From Chitinophagaceae bacterium (GTDB lineage: Bacteria; Bacteroidota; Bacteroidia; Chitinophagales; Chitinophagaceae): a stretch of DNA of 64,000 nucleotides. Of this stretch, positions 8,479 to 16,979 are shown piece by piece. The translations under genes were made by a program, and so were the position numbers. Each line of letters begins with the position of its first letter. Position 1 is the first letter of the stretch. The notes below the pieces were generated by a model. It did no database searches, was not told the DNA's origin, and saw only the letters and a program-made list of their open reading frames with translations. The stretch covers positions 60,800 to 124,799 of the forward strand of contig CANGIT010000011.1 in the NCBI GenBank assembly GCA_947454155.1, in the 5' to 3' direction.

Positions 8479-10596
8479 ATGAACATAATCAATAAGCACC
8501 CGCTAAAAGAGATGGGCTACGGTTTTATTGAACCCCAATATTTGCCCAAAGGAAAAGATGAATATCATTTGCGCTTCGCGGTTTCGGGAGGAAATGAAAA
8601 ATACAACAAGCTGACGCCGGAACAAATCAATACGCTGATTTACAACCAAAACACCAGCGACAACTGGAACAATATCCTGGTAAAACCAGGCTTCAATGCA
8701 GCTTTGGTTAAAAACTGCAAGTTTTATGGTCTGGTCAGAATCGGCCAACTCAAGGCGCTGTACCATGAGTTTCATAATTTCAAAGCTCCCGAAGGCATTT
8801 ACAACAGCACCATCATCAGTTGCGACATAGGTAACCATGTTTGTATCGACAATGTACAATATATGAGCCATTACATCATTGGCGACGATGTGATGCTGGC
8901 CAACATCAACGAGATGGCCACCACCGACAAAGCTAAATTTGGCAATGGTATTCTTAAAGACGGAGAGCCAGATGAGAAGTCGCGCATGGTGATAGAAGTT
9001 TGTAATGAGAATGGCGGCAGAAAAATCATTCCCTACGACGGTATGCTGGCAGGCGATGCTTATCTGTGGAGCAAGTACCGGGATGACAAGGAGTTGCTGG
9101 AGAAATTCAAAGAATTGACAGAAAAGAAATTCGACAAACAACGTGGCTATTATGGACAAGTAGGCGCAAGAACAGTAATTAAAAATTGTCTGATCATCAA
9201 AGACACGCTGATCGGCTCCGACGCTTACATTAAGGGCGCGAATAAATTAAAAAACCTGACCATCAACAGCGATGCCGAAAGAAAATCGCAAATTGGTGAA
9301 AGCTGCGAACTGGTCAACGGCATCATCGGTTTTGGTTGTAGGATATTTTACGGCGTTAAAGCGGTTCGATTCATCACGGCATCTCATTCCCAACTGAAAT
9401 ACGGGGCACGACTCATCAACTCTTACCTGGGCAACAATTCCACCATCTCTTGTTGCGAGGTGCTGAATACAATGATTTTTCCGGCCCACGAGCAACATCA
9501 TAACAATTCTTTTTTATGTGCATCTCTCATTATGGGACAGAGCAATATCGCAGCCGGGGCTACCATCGGAAGCAACCATAACAGTCGGGGTGCAGATGGC
9601 GAAATCATTGCAGGACGTGGCTTTTGGCCAGGACTCTGTGTAAGTTTGAAACACAATTCCAAATTCGCTTCTTTTACCATTTTGGCTAAAGGCGATTATC
9701 CAACAGAACTGAATATCCCTATTCCCTTTTCGTTGGTCAGCAATGATGTAAGTAAAGACACCCTAGTGGTGATGCCGGCTTATTGGTTTATGTACAACAT
9801 GTACGCTCTCGCCCGCAATGCCTGGAAATACGACGACCGCGACAAACGTATCCAAAAGACACAATTGATTGAATTTGACTACCTCGGACCAGACACGGTG
9901 AATGAAATGGTAGAGGCGGTGTCATTTTTTCGCACGCTGCAATTGAATGAAAAAGGGGAAGCCGCCATCAAAGGATGGGAAAACAGTCAGCGTAAAACGA
10001 TCATCACCAAAGTACCACAGTCTTCGGCTACTTTTACACGCATGATCAAATTGAATGCAGCCATGCAATTATTACTGCATTTTGAAAAACATCCCACCCA
10101 TGACATTCAAGCCTTCATTAAAAGTCTGCCCAAAACCAGAGAAAGGACACAATGGGTGAATGTAGGCGGACAGCTGATTCGCAAAGACAGTCTGGAGAAA
10201 CTGAAGGCCAACATCAAAAAAGGAAAAGCTAAAAGCTGGGAAGACGTTCACCTGTTCTATCAACAAGAAGGCAATAGCTACCAGCAAGATAAATTGCAAC
10301 ATGCCTTATCTTCTTTGCTTGATACATTACAGCTAAAGCGCAAAGACATCAACCCTTCAATGATTATTCAATTGCTGAAAGAAGCAGTAGACACCAAAGA
10401 ATGGATGAAAAATGAAATCAGAAATACACGCGCGAAAGATTATAAAAATCCTTTCCGTAAAATGGTGTATGATAATGAAGAAGAGATGTCAAGTGTGATT
10501 GGTGATATCGACGAAAACGGATTCATCATCGATCAAGAAAATCAATTCAATCTACTGAAGAAAAAAATAAATGGCATCATTCGTAAATGGAAATAA
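8479..10596 (+). CDS. DUF4954 family protein, hexapeptide beta-helix
   Basis: 705 residues, recognised as the Bacteroidota DUF4954 family. The first part (about 70-420) has short repeating isoleucine/valine-rich turns (for example NSTIISCDIGNHVCIDNV, VIKNCLIIKDTLIGSDAYI, SYLGNNSTISCCEV), as in LpxA/GlmU-type left-handed beta-helix acyl- or nucleotidyl-transferases. The C-terminal 280 residues are charged and helical. No signal peptide, so probably cytoplasmic. A sugar- or acyl-transferase-like role is possible from the fold, but no substrate can be named. It converges on aroQ with a 9-bp gap and no terminator. Confidence 0.8.
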   Translation: MNIINKHPLKEMGYGFIEPQYLPKGKDEYHLRFAVSGGNEKYNKLTPEQINTLIYNQNTSDNWNNILVKPGFNAALVKNCKFYGLVRIGQLKALYHEFHNFKAPEGIYNSTIISCDIGNHVCIDNVQYMSHYIIGDDVMLANINEMATTDKAKFGNGILKDGEPDEKSRMVIEVCNENGGRKIIPYDGMLAGDAYLWSKYRDDKELLEKFKELTEKKFDKQRGYYGQVGARTVIKNCLIIKDTLIGSDAYIKGANKLKNLTINSDAERKSQIGESCELVNGIIGFGCRIFYGVKAVRFITASHSQLKYGARLINSYLGNNSTISCCEVLNTMIFPAHEQHHNNSFLCASLIMGQSNIAAGATIGSNHNSRGADGEIIAGRGFWPGLCVSLKHNSKFASFTILAKGDYPTELNIPIPFSLVSNDVSKDTLVVMPAYWFMYNMYALARNAWKYDDRDKRIQKTQLIEFDYLGPDTVNEMVEAVSFFRTLQLNEKGEAAIKGWENSQRKTIITKVPQSSATFTRMIKLNAAMQLLLHFEKHPTHDIQAFIKSLPKTRERTQWVNVGGQLIRKDSLEKLKANIKKGKAKSWEDVHLFYQQEGNSYQQDKLQHALSSLLDTLQLKRKDINPSMIIQLLKEAVDTKEWMKNEIRNTRAKDYKNPFRKMVYDNEEEMSSVIGDIDENGFIIDQENQFNLLKKKINGIIRKWK

Positions 10597-10605
10597 ACAA
10601 AGAGA

Positions 10606-11022
10606 TTACTCGATAAAATAACGCAACGCCATTTCATAGCCTTTCAGTCCCATGCCGCTGATCACCGCTTTGGCTTTGGAGGAAACATAAGAGATTCTGC
10701 GAAATTCCTCTCTCGAAAAAATATTGGAGATGTGCACTTCAATCACTTTGGTGGGAATGGCCGCCAATGTATCTCCTATAGCCACTGACGTATGCGTGTA
10801 GCCGCCGGGATTGAGGATGATGCCATGGCATTCAACGCCTGCCCTTTGCAACTCATTGATCAGCTCTCCCTCTACATTGCTTTGAAAATAACTGAATGAA
10901 ACGTTGGGATATTTCTCCATCAGATTCTTCAGGAAATCTTCAAATGATTGCAGCCCGTAAATATCAGTTTCACGGGTGCCCAGCAGATTGAGGTTGGGTC
11001 CGTTGATGATGGCGATTTTCAT
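10606..11022 (-). CDS. aroQ: 3-dehydroquinate dehydratase, type II
   Basis: Third step of the shikimate pathway, 3-dehydroquinate to 3-dehydroshikimate. 138 residues, typical for the small dodecameric type II enzyme. The N-terminus reads MKIAIINGPNLNLLGTRE, holding the catalytic Arg, followed by the catalytic Tyr in DIYG (residue 22). The substrate loop NPGGYTHTSVAIGD and EVHISNIFSREEFR are present. It lies 45 bp downstream of carA on the same strand and is probably co-transcribed with it. Confidence 0.96.
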   Translation of the reverse strand: MKIAIINGPNLNLLGTRETDIYGLQSFEDFLKNLMEKYPNVSFSYFQSNVEGELINELQRAGVECHGIILNPGGYTHTSVAIGDTLAAIPTKVIEVHISNIFSREEFRRISYVSSKAKAVISGMGLKGYEMALRYFIE

Positions 11023-11067
11023 GACTACAGTTTAAGTTTACAAGTGATCACAGAGTCTATACTTACA

Positions 11068-12174
11068 TCAGCAAGTTGCCTTGACCATTTGAATGAAATC
11101 ATCAAACAAATAACGGCTGTCGTGCGGACCCGGTGTGGCCTCGGGATGATACTGAACAGAAAAAGCAGGCTTGCCTTTGATGCGAATGCCTTCAATGCTA
11201 TCGTCATTCAGGTTGACATGTGTAATTTCAATATGAGGATTGGATTTCACCGCTTCGGGATCTACACCAAATCCGTGGTTCTGTGTGGTGATTTCGGATA
11301 AGCCGGTGATGATATTCTTTACGGGGTGATTCAACCCTCTGTGACCATGATGCATTTTAAAAGTAGGAATATCATTGGCTAAAGCCAGCAACTGATGACC
11401 CAAACAAATGCCGAAAAGTGGCTTGCCCGATTGCAAAATCTGCTTGACTGTTTTGATCGCATAGGCCATGGGCGCAGGATCGCCTGGGCCATTGCTGATA
11501 AAATAACCATTGGGTTGAAATTTTTCCAGCTCTTCGAAACTTGTTTTTGCATTGAATACTTTCAAGTAAGCGCCACGTTCGATCAAACAGGTGAGTATGT
11601 TCTTCTTGACGCCGAAATCGAGAACGGCTATCCGCAAGGAAGAGGCCGGATCGCCCAGTTCATAGGCGGTTGGTGTGCTGACAACAGAGGCCAGTTCAAG
11701 TCCATTCATGGAAGGCACCTCACGTAATTGTTGCTTTAATTGCGTCACTTCAGTTGCAATGGAAGAGATAATACAATTCATTGCTCCTTTTGTACGCACA
11801 TGCGCCACCAGCGCCCTGGTATCTACATCATCTATGGCAACGATTTGCTGTTTTTCGAAATAGTCCTGTAAGGAGTTGTCGGCCTGAAACCTGCTGAATT
11901 TTTCTTCGAGATTACGACCAATCACGGCTTTCACTTTTACACTTTCACTTTCCACATCTGTCGCCTTCACCCCATAGTTACCCACATGAACACTGTTCAT
12001 GATCAACACTTGTCCGTAATAACTTGGATCGGTAAACACCTCCTGATAGCCTGTCATTCCTGTATTGAAACAGATTTCTCCGGTTGCGGTACCCTTCATG
12101 CCAAAACTGCGGCCATGAAAAACTGTACCGTCTTCTAACACTAATAACGCCGACGTATTTTGCTGGGAAATCAT
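11068..12174 (-). CDS. carA: Carbamoyl phosphate synthase small subunit
   Basis: Glutaminase subunit that feeds ammonia to CarB for arginine and pyrimidine synthesis. 368 residues, normal length. It has the N-terminal CPSase small-chain domain (about 8-140, GMTGYQEVFTDPSYYGQ) and a C-terminal class I glutamine amidotransferase domain with nucleophile Cys in GICLGHQ (about 256) and the His/Glu pair in QYHPEATPGPHDS (about 342-344). It follows the rplQ terminator, so it is probably transcribed separately or by read-through. No carB is in the window. Confidence 0.96.
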   Translation of the reverse strand: MISQQNTSALLVLEDGTVFHGRSFGMKGTATGEICFNTGMTGYQEVFTDPSYYGQVLIMNSVHVGNYGVKATDVESESVKVKAVIGRNLEEKFSRFQADNSLQDYFEKQQIVAIDDVDTRALVAHVRTKGAMNCIISSIATEVTQLKQQLREVPSMNGLELASVVSTPTAYELGDPASSLRIAVLDFGVKKNILTCLIERGAYLKVFNAKTSFEELEKFQPNGYFISNGPGDPAPMAYAIKTVKQILQSGKPLFGICLGHQLLALANDIPTFKMHHGHRGLNHPVKNIITGLSEITTQNHGFGVDPEAVKSNPHIEITHVNLNDDSIEGIRIKGKPAFSVQYHPEATPGPHDSRYLFDDFIQMVKATC

Positions 12175-12229
12175 GATTGAAAAGTTTTACAAAGAAACAA
12201 ACAAACTCAATTCGTTTTTAAACTGTTTA

Positions 12230-12256
12230 AAAAAAAGCCCCGAAATTTCGGGGCTA
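12230..12256 (-). terminator. Terminator of the alpha ribosomal operon
   Basis: The perfect 20-bp palindrome AGCCCCGAAATTTCGGGGCT (12236-12255) is followed on the minus strand by a run of T. It lies 22 bp after the rplQ stop. Confidence 0.9.
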
Positions 12257-12276
12257 TATGTTGAATAGAAATCAGC

Positions 12277-12801
12277 TTATCCTTCTGCGCTTTCTTCTGA
12301 AGCAGAGGTTTCAGTTTCGGCAGCAGCTTCTTCTGTTCCTTCAGCAGCTTTCTTTTTACCACCGGCACGACGCGTTTTCTTAACGGGTTCGGCTGCGGCA
12401 GTTTCAGCAACACCTTTACCGTAGATTTCGTTGAAATCAACCAGTTCAATCATCGCCAGTTCTGCATTATCACCCACACGAGCGCCAAGTTTGATGATAC
12501 GTGTATAACCTCCCGGACGATCAGCGATTTTAGGGGCTACTACTGTAAACAGTTCTTTCACAGCTGCTTTATCGTTCAGGTAACTGAAAACGATACGGTG
12601 ATTGTGCATGATCACATCCTTGCTTGAATTGGCTTTGGTTTTGGTGATCAGGGGCTCGATATACGTGCGAAGTGCTTTTGCTTTAGCCAAAGTGGTAGTG
12701 ATTCTCTTATGAGTAATCAACTGACAGCCTAAGTTCATCAGCAATGATCTTCTGTGTGAAGCGGTTCTGCTGAGGTTGTTGTTTTTGTTTCCGTGACGCA
12801 T
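12277..12801 (-). CDS. rplQ: 50S ribosomal protein L17
   Basis: Large-subunit protein near the exit tunnel. The first 120 residues are the conserved L17 core ([20 protein letters not shown], then a long arginine/lysine-rich helix region). A C-terminal extension of about 50 residues, rich in Ala, Lys and Glu, brings it to 174 residues against about 120-130 in E. coli. Last gene of the alpha operon, 128 bp downstream of rpoA. Confidence 0.97.
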   Translation of the reverse strand: MRHGNKNNNLSRTASHRRSLLMNLGCQLITHKRITTTLAKAKALRTYIEPLITKTKANSSKDVIMHNHRIVFSYLNDKAAVKELFTVVAPKIADRPGGYTRIIKLGARVGDNAELAMIELVDFNEIYGKGVAETAAAEPVKKTRRAGGKKKAAEGTEEAAAETETSASEESAEG

Positions 12802-12896
12802 GACTTTTTGTTTTATACCCTGTACCGTGTCAGGAATTACAGGATTTATTTAATAAATTATAAAAAGTAAAATTCAAAAATCCGATCCGATAAATT

Positions 12897-12929
12897 GACG
12901 AAGTATCAAATCATCAAAATTTCAAATCA
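12897..12929 (-). repeat. GATTTG-rich tract after rpoA
   Basis: The minus (sense) strand reads GATTTGAAATTTTGATGATT followed by TGAT, immediately downstream of the rpoA stop and inside the rpoA-rplQ spacer. It resembles the tracts at 1706-1795 and 22838-22904. Confidence 0.6.
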
Positions 12930-13925
12930 TTACTCATCATCGAGTTTCAATTTGCTCAGATCCATACCGAAGCTGAGTCCTCTTTCGTGAAGCACCTGGT
13001 CGATTTCACTGAGTGATTTCTGACCGAAGTTTCTGAATTTCATCAGATCTTCTTGTTCATATTGAACCAGTTCGCTCAAAGAGTTGATTTTAGCTGCTTT
13101 CAGGCAGTTGAACGCACGAACAGACAGATCGAGATCTTCCAATGGTGTTTTCAGCATTTTGCGCAATTGCAAAGTTTGCTCATCCACCAGATCCTCTTTC
13201 TTATCTTCTTTCGTATCGAAAGTGATGTTTTCGTCTGTGATAATCATCAGATGTTGAATCAGGATGCGGCTGGCTTGTTTTACAGCTTCTTCCGGATGGA
13301 TGGTACCATCGGTAATCACTTCCATGATCAATTTTTCGAAATCGGTTCTTTGTTCAACCCTGGTATTTTCAATCAGGTATTTCACATTCTTGATGGGCGT
13401 GTAAATCGCATCTACAGGAATGTACCCGAAAGCGTTGCTTTTTTCTTTTTGCTCTTCTGCAGGCACATAACCACGACCTTTTCCGATAGTGATTTCGATA
13501 TCGAACTTCACGCTGGAGTCAAGTGTGCAAATCAACAATTCTGGGTTCATCACCTCAAATGCAGGAGAAGCTTCTCCGATCATTCCGGCAGTGAATTCAG
13601 TTTTGTTTTTAATGGAAAGGGTTACTTTCTCTGTATTCACATCCTGTTCAATTTTGCTTTTGAAGCGAACTTGTTTCAGGTTGAGGATGATTTCTGTTAC
13701 ATCTTCCGTTACTCCTTTGATAGTAGCGAACTCATGATCGGCGCCGGCGATGTTGATGCCGATGATAGCATACCCTTCCAGTGAATTCAGCAACACTCTG
13801 CGAAGAGCATTACCGATGGTTACGCCATAACCTGGCTCGAGAGGACGAAATTCAAATTGTGCTTCGAAGTCTGTGGCTTTCTGAAGAACAATTTTATCTG
13901 GTTTAACAAAATTAAAAATGGCCAT
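12930..13925 (-). CDS. rpoA: DNA-directed RNA polymerase subunit alpha
   Basis: Assembles RNA polymerase and contacts promoter DNA and activators. 331 residues: the N-terminal dimerisation domain (about 1-235, with GYGVTIGNALRRVLLNSLEG) and the C-terminal domain (about 260-325, with VRAFNCLKAAKINSLSELV and NFGQKSLSEI helix-hairpin-helix elements). It sits between rpsD and rplQ, as in other bacterial alpha operons. Confidence 0.98.
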   Translation of the reverse strand: MAIFNFVKPDKIVLQKATDFEAQFEFRPLEPGYGVTIGNALRRVLLNSLEGYAIIGINIAGADHEFATIKGVTEDVTEIILNLKQVRFKSKIEQDVNTEKVTLSIKNKTEFTAGMIGEASPAFEVMNPELLICTLDSSVKFDIEITIGKGRGYVPAEEQKEKSNAFGYIPVDAIYTPIKNVKYLIENTRVEQRTDFEKLIMEVITDGTIHPEEAVKQASRILIQHLMIITDENITFDTKEDKKEDLVDEQTLQLRKMLKTPLEDLDLSVRAFNCLKAAKINSLSELVQYEQEDLMKFRNFGQKSLSEIDQVLHERGLSFGMDLSKLKLDDE

Positions 13926-13997
13926 TTGTATTTTGTTGTTTTGATTTTGTGATGAAATACCGGCGAACCGGCTATTTTATTGCTTGTATTGTCAGTA

Positions 13998-14603
13998 TTA
14001 TTTACTGTACAATTCCACAATGAGTTGTTCCTTGATATTCTCAGGAACACTTTCTCTTTCGGGATAAGCAATGAATGTACCTTTCATATCACCTTCGTTC
14101 CATTCGATCCAGTTGAATTTAGGATTCTTTCCTTTCAGATTGTCGGTAATGGATTTGTTGGCGGCACTCTTGTTTTTGAGACCGATAACATCACCAGGCT
14201 GACAATTGTAAGAAGGAATGTTAACCACTTCACCATTTACGGTGATGTGTTTATGGCTTACCATCTGACGAGCGGCCTGACGGCTGGGTGCAACACCCAT
14301 TCTGTAAATGGTATTGTCGAGACGTGCTTCCAGCAATTTGATCAGATTTTCACCGGTTACACCTTTACGGCGAGCGGCTTCTTCAAATGTTTTGCGGAAT
14401 TGTTTTTCGAGCAGTCCGTAAGTATATTTGGCTTTCTGCTTTTCTTTCAGCTGAACACCATACTCACTGAGAGTTTTACGTTTTTTGTTGGCACCGTGCT
14501 GTCCGGGAGGGTTGCTGTTTTTAGTCAACCATTTACCGTTGCCGGTGATCAATTCTCCAAATCTGCGGGAGATCTTCGTTTTGGGGCCTGTATAACGTGC
14601 CAT
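13998..14603 (-). CDS. rpsD: 30S ribosomal protein S4
   Basis: Primary 16S rRNA binding protein. 201 residues, beginning [17 protein letters not shown]. The S4 RNA-binding domain is centred on [20 protein letters not shown] (about 94-115). The N-terminal region has no zinc-binding cysteine cluster, so this is the zinc-free form. A strong hairpin lies in the spacer just upstream (14616-14651). S4 is the alpha-operon autoregulator in E. coli; whether that holds here is unknown. Confidence 0.98.
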   Translation of the reverse strand: MARYTGPKTKISRRFGELITGNGKWLTKNSNPPGQHGANKKRKTLSEYGVQLKEKQKAKYTYGLLEKQFRKTFEEAARRKGVTGENLIKLLEARLDNTIYRMGVAPSRQAARQMVSHKHITVNGEVVNIPSYNCQPGDVIGLKNKSAANKSITDNLKGKNPKFNWIEWNEGDMKGTFIAYPERESVPENIKEQLIVELYSK

Positions 14604-14615
14604 AGTAAAAATTGT

Positions 14616-14657
14616 AGACCTTTTAGTGACGATGCATCATCGTAAAGGTCTTTTTTT
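14616..14657 (+). terminator. Plus-strand-oriented terminator-like hairpin inside the rpsK-rpsD spacer
   Basis: AGACCTTT pairs with AAAGGTCT and an inner ACGATG pairs with CATCGT. On the plus strand this is followed by seven T, which would stop transcription antisense to the operon. On the minus-strand mRNA it forms a hairpin 13 nt before the rpsD start, without a useful U tract. Confidence 0.6.
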
Positions 14658-14694
14658 AAAATTGATGATGCACCCGTTATGAAAATGATTTTGA

Positions 14695-15105
14695 TTATAC
14701 TCTTCTCTTTTTGGGAGGACGGCAACCATTGTGTGGCAAAGGTGTAACGTCTTTGATCATGGTGATTTCCAATCCGGATTGAGCGAGTGAACGGATAGCG
14801 CCTTCACGACCGCTTCCTGGTCCTTTCACATACACATCAACTCTTTTCAAACCGGCATCGATAGCGGTTTTGGCGCAATCAGCACCTGCCATTTGAGCGG
14901 CATAAGGTGTATTTTTCTTGCTGCCTTTGAAACCCATTTTACCGGCAGAAGACCAGGAAATAACCTGACCGTTCTTGTTGGTTAAACTGATGATGATGTT
15001 GTTGAAGGTGGCAGAGATATGCGCATCTCCGTAGCTGTCCACTTTCACAATACGCTTTTTGGCGGCTGCCTTAGCGCTTTGTCCTTTTTGTTGTGCTTTT
15101 GCCAT
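14695..15105 (-). CDS. rpsK: 30S ribosomal protein S11
   Basis: Platform protein of the small subunit. 136 residues. After a basic N-terminal tail ([12 protein letters not shown]), the conserved core has [19 protein letters not shown] and the C-terminal [18 protein letters not shown]. The 157-bp gap from rpsM contains several RNA hairpins. Confidence 0.98.
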   Translation of the reverse strand: MAKAQQKGQSAKAAAKKRIVKVDSYGDAHISATFNNIIISLTNKNGQVISWSSAGKMGFKGSKKNTPYAAQMAGADCAKTAIDAGLKRVDVYVKGPGSGREGAIRSLAQSGLEITMIKDVTPLPHNGCRPPKKRRV

Positions 15106-15137
15106 TTTTTTTAAATAGGTAATCTTGATAAAATTGC

Positions 15138-15244
15138 TCCGATTGCTCGGAGTTGAAACAACCCTCCTGCCGACTTAAAAGCGATCCGGCGCTGCTTCAA
15201 AATGAATAAGTCTTATAAAGACCAATATCACCCGAAGGTGATAT
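15138..15244 (-). promoter_or_regulatory. Structured spacer between rpsM and rpsK with a UUCG hairpin
   Basis: The operon mRNA forms ATATCACC-TTCG-GGTGATAT (15225-15244), an 8-bp stem with the extra-stable C(UUCG)G tetraloop. Then GTCTT/AAGAC (around 15210-15222) and CTCCG/CGGAG (15138-15152) follow. No U tract follows the UUCG hairpin, so it suits mRNA stabilisation, processing or a protein-binding site better than termination. Confidence 0.55.
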
Positions 15245-15261
15245 CAGTAATTATTCAGTTA

Positions 15262-15639
15262 TTATTTAGTCACTTTCTTCTTACCGGCAACCGTCTTACG
15301 CTTACCTTTTCTTGTACGGCTGTTGGTACGGGTACGCTGACCACGCAAAGGCAAACCTTTACGATGACGAAGACCGCGGTAACAGGCGATATCCAGCAAA
15401 CGCTTGATGTTCATCTGTGTTTCACTACGAAGTGCACCTTCAGTTTTGAACTCAGTGTTGATGACATTACGGATGGCAGTTTGCTCATCGTCTGACCACT
15501 GATTTACTTTTTTATTCAGGTCGATACCTGATTTGGTAAGGATGTACTTAGCAGTAGAACGACCGATGCCATAGATATAGGTCAGTCCAATTTCTCCTCT
15601 TTTGTTCTTTGGTAAATCAATACCGGCTATACGCGCCAT
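15262..15639 (-). CDS. rpsM: 30S ribosomal protein S13
   Basis: Head protein contacting the P-site tRNA and 23S rRNA. 125 residues, beginning [20 protein letters not shown], with the helix-turn-helix region [11 protein letters not shown] and the basic tail [17 protein letters not shown]. It follows rpmJ by 38 bp. Confidence 0.98.
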   Translation of the reverse strand: MARIAGIDLPKNKRGEIGLTYIYGIGRSTAKYILTKSGIDLNKKVNQWSDDEQTAIRNVINTEFKTEGALRSETQMNIKRLLDIACYRGLRHRKGLPLRGQRTRTNSRTRKGKRKTVAGKKKVTK

Positions 15640-15677
15640 AGTAGAAGTTGTATTTTGTTTTTAAAATTTTGTTGCGA

Positions 15678-15794
15678 TTATCCTTGCTTTTGCTTAAAAC
15701 GAGGATTCTTTTTGTTGATCACATACAAACGTCCCTTTCTTCTCACGATCTTGCAATCTGCACTGCGTTTTTTGATTGAAGCTCTTACCTTCAT
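15678..15794 (-). CDS. rpmJ: 50S ribosomal protein L36
   Basis: A 38-residue ribosomal protein read from the minus strand: it starts [20 protein letters not shown] and ends in [10 protein letters not shown]. Length and position between infA and rpsM are canonical. Of the four zinc ligands in C+ L36 proteins (C11, C14, C27, H32), only Cys14 remains; the others are Ser, Asn and Phe. This is therefore a zinc-independent (C-) form. Confidence 0.97.
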   Translation of the reverse strand: MKVRASIKKRSADCKIVRRKGRLYVINKKNPRFKQKQG

Positions 15795-15844
15795 TGTTTT
15801 GAGTTTTACGTATTGTTTATTGATGGCCGTAAACAACGGCTATT

Positions 15845-16063
15845 TTACTTGTATCTGAAAATGATACGGCCTCTGGTAAGGTCGTAAGGGCTCATTTCCA
15901 CGCCCACTTTATCTCCTGGTAAAATCCTGATGTAGTGCATCCTCATTTTTCCGGAAATGGTAGCCAATATCTCATGGCCATTTTCCAACTTGACCTTGAA
16001 CATAGCATTACTCAATGCTTCAATGATCGTACCGTCTTGTTTTATTAATGCTTGTTTGGCCAT
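15845..16063 (-). CDS. infA: Translation initiation factor IF-1
   Basis: 72-residue single OB-fold protein that blocks the ribosomal A site during initiation. Conserved segments include [36 protein letters not shown] and [13 protein letters not shown]. First gene of the alpha operon here. secY and map, often found upstream, are absent; instead a promoter lies immediately upstream and a lipoprotein gene runs away from it. Confidence 0.98.
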   Translation of the reverse strand: MAKQALIKQDGTIIEALSNAMFKVKLENGHEILATISGKMRMHYIRILPGDKVGVEMSPYDLTRGRIIFRYK

Positions 16064-16076
16064 AAAAATTGGAGCG

Positions 16077-16111
16077 CAAAGATAAGAGAAAATATTTTAG
16101 AATTAAACAAA
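16077..16111 (-). promoter_or_regulatory. Promoter of the infA-rplQ operon
   Basis: On the minus strand TTTG, a 23-bp spacer and TATCTTTG (16077-16084) match the Bacteroidota -33/-7 consensus. The start codon of infA is only 14 bp beyond the -7 element, so the leader is about 7 nt or shorter. Confidence 0.7.
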
Positions 16112-16146
16112 AAATCCTATTATTACACCCTAAATTTCAAAAAAAG

Positions 16147-16860
16147 ATGAAAAAACTAGTTTTTGGGAGCTTCATGATGCTCATTTTAGCCGCCTCTTGT
16201 AAAAAAAGCACGCCTACCCCTCCGGCTGCTGCCGACAAATTTATGACTTTCACTGCAGGAAGTTCATGGAATTACAGCACAACCGACAATAATGCATCCA
16301 CTACAACACCATATACCCTCACTGCAACCGCGGTAGATACTTCCATCAACGGAAAAACCTACCATATTTTCCAATATATGGATGCCACGGGTAGTTCAAA
16401 CGAGTATTATAACAATACCGATAATGATTACTATCAATACACGACGCTATCTGCCCAATTGCCTCCGATGGAACTAAAATACCTGAACGATGCTGCTGCG
16501 GTGGGCAATTCCTGGTCGCAACCCATTTCAGTCACCCAAACCGTTCCTGTAATCGGATCGCTGACGATTTCCGCCAACATTGTATCATCGATTGCCGAAA
16601 AAGGAAGTTCACTCACAGTGAATGGCGTCACTTATAACAATGTTATCAAAGTGAACTCGCTGATTCAAGGTGTTACCTCCAGTAGTTCATTTGTTACAGC
16701 CACTGTTTCCAATCAAAACATCAACAGCTATTTTGCCCCTAAAATCGGTTTGATCAAACGAGATTTCGTGCTCAAACTTGATGCTACCGCATTCGGACAG
16801 GCGCAAAATGTTGCCGACGAAAATACCAGCACAGTTTTGCTGAGTACAACTGTACAATAA
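16147..16860 (+). CDS. Putative lipoprotein of unknown function
   Basis: 237 residues from the ATG at 16147. A lipoprotein signal peptide MKKLVFGSFMMLILAASC gives the lipobox LAASC, followed by KKS and a proline-rich linker. The mature part is rich in Thr, Ser and Asn and looks beta-stranded (FMTFTAGSSWNYSTTDNN, then repeated TYHIFQYMD-like strands). No enzyme motif is recognised. An in-frame ATG at 16069 would add 26 charged residues ahead of the signal peptide, so the internal start is preferred. Probably in the outer or inner membrane, facing the periplasm. Confidence 0.75.
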   Translation: MKKLVFGSFMMLILAASCKKSTPTPPAAADKFMTFTAGSSWNYSTTDNNASTTTPYTLTATAVDTSINGKTYHIFQYMDATGSSNEYYNNTDNDYYQYTTLSAQLPPMELKYLNDAAAVGNSWSQPISVTQTVPVIGSLTISANIVSSIAEKGSSLTVNGVTYNNVIKVNSLIQGVTSSSSFVTATVSNQNINSYFAPKIGLIKRDFVLKLDATAFGQAQNVADENTSTVLLSTTVQ

Positions 16861-16881
16861 TTCCTTGCTAAAATAATAACG

Positions 16882-16913
16882 AAGGCTATCTCCATAAGAG
16901 GTAGCCTTTTTTC
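16882..16913 (+). terminator. Terminator of the lipoprotein gene
   Basis: AAGGCTA...TAGCCTT stem, extended by TC/GA pairs, followed by a T run, 22 bp after the stop. Confidence 0.75.
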
Positions 16914-16928
16914 TTGTTTGTGATTCAA

Positions 16929-16956
16929 TAAAAAAAGTCGCCTGCAAAGACGACTT
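16929..16956 (-). terminator. Terminator of the OmpA gene
   Basis: AAGTCG/CGACTT stem with a 10-nt loop, followed on the minus strand by seven T. It faces the preceding plus-strand terminator. Confidence 0.65.
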
Positions 16957-16979
16957 CTCATTTTTTTTTATTCGGGAAA

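Noticed and set aside
10597..10605. Possible missing terminators at near-zero-gap convergent gene pairs (also 20817-20824, 48226-48228, 50102-50108)
   Set aside because: No hairpin with a T run was seen; probably terminated inside the opposite gene or by Rho. Common in compact genomes.
12277..12450. L17 C-terminal Ala/Lys/Glu-rich extension as a separate gene or a frameshift
   Set aside because: In frame with the L17 core and followed by a normal stop and terminator; such extensions occur in the lineage.
13053..13784. 243-residue plus-strand ORF
   Set aside because: Shadow frame antisense to rpoA.
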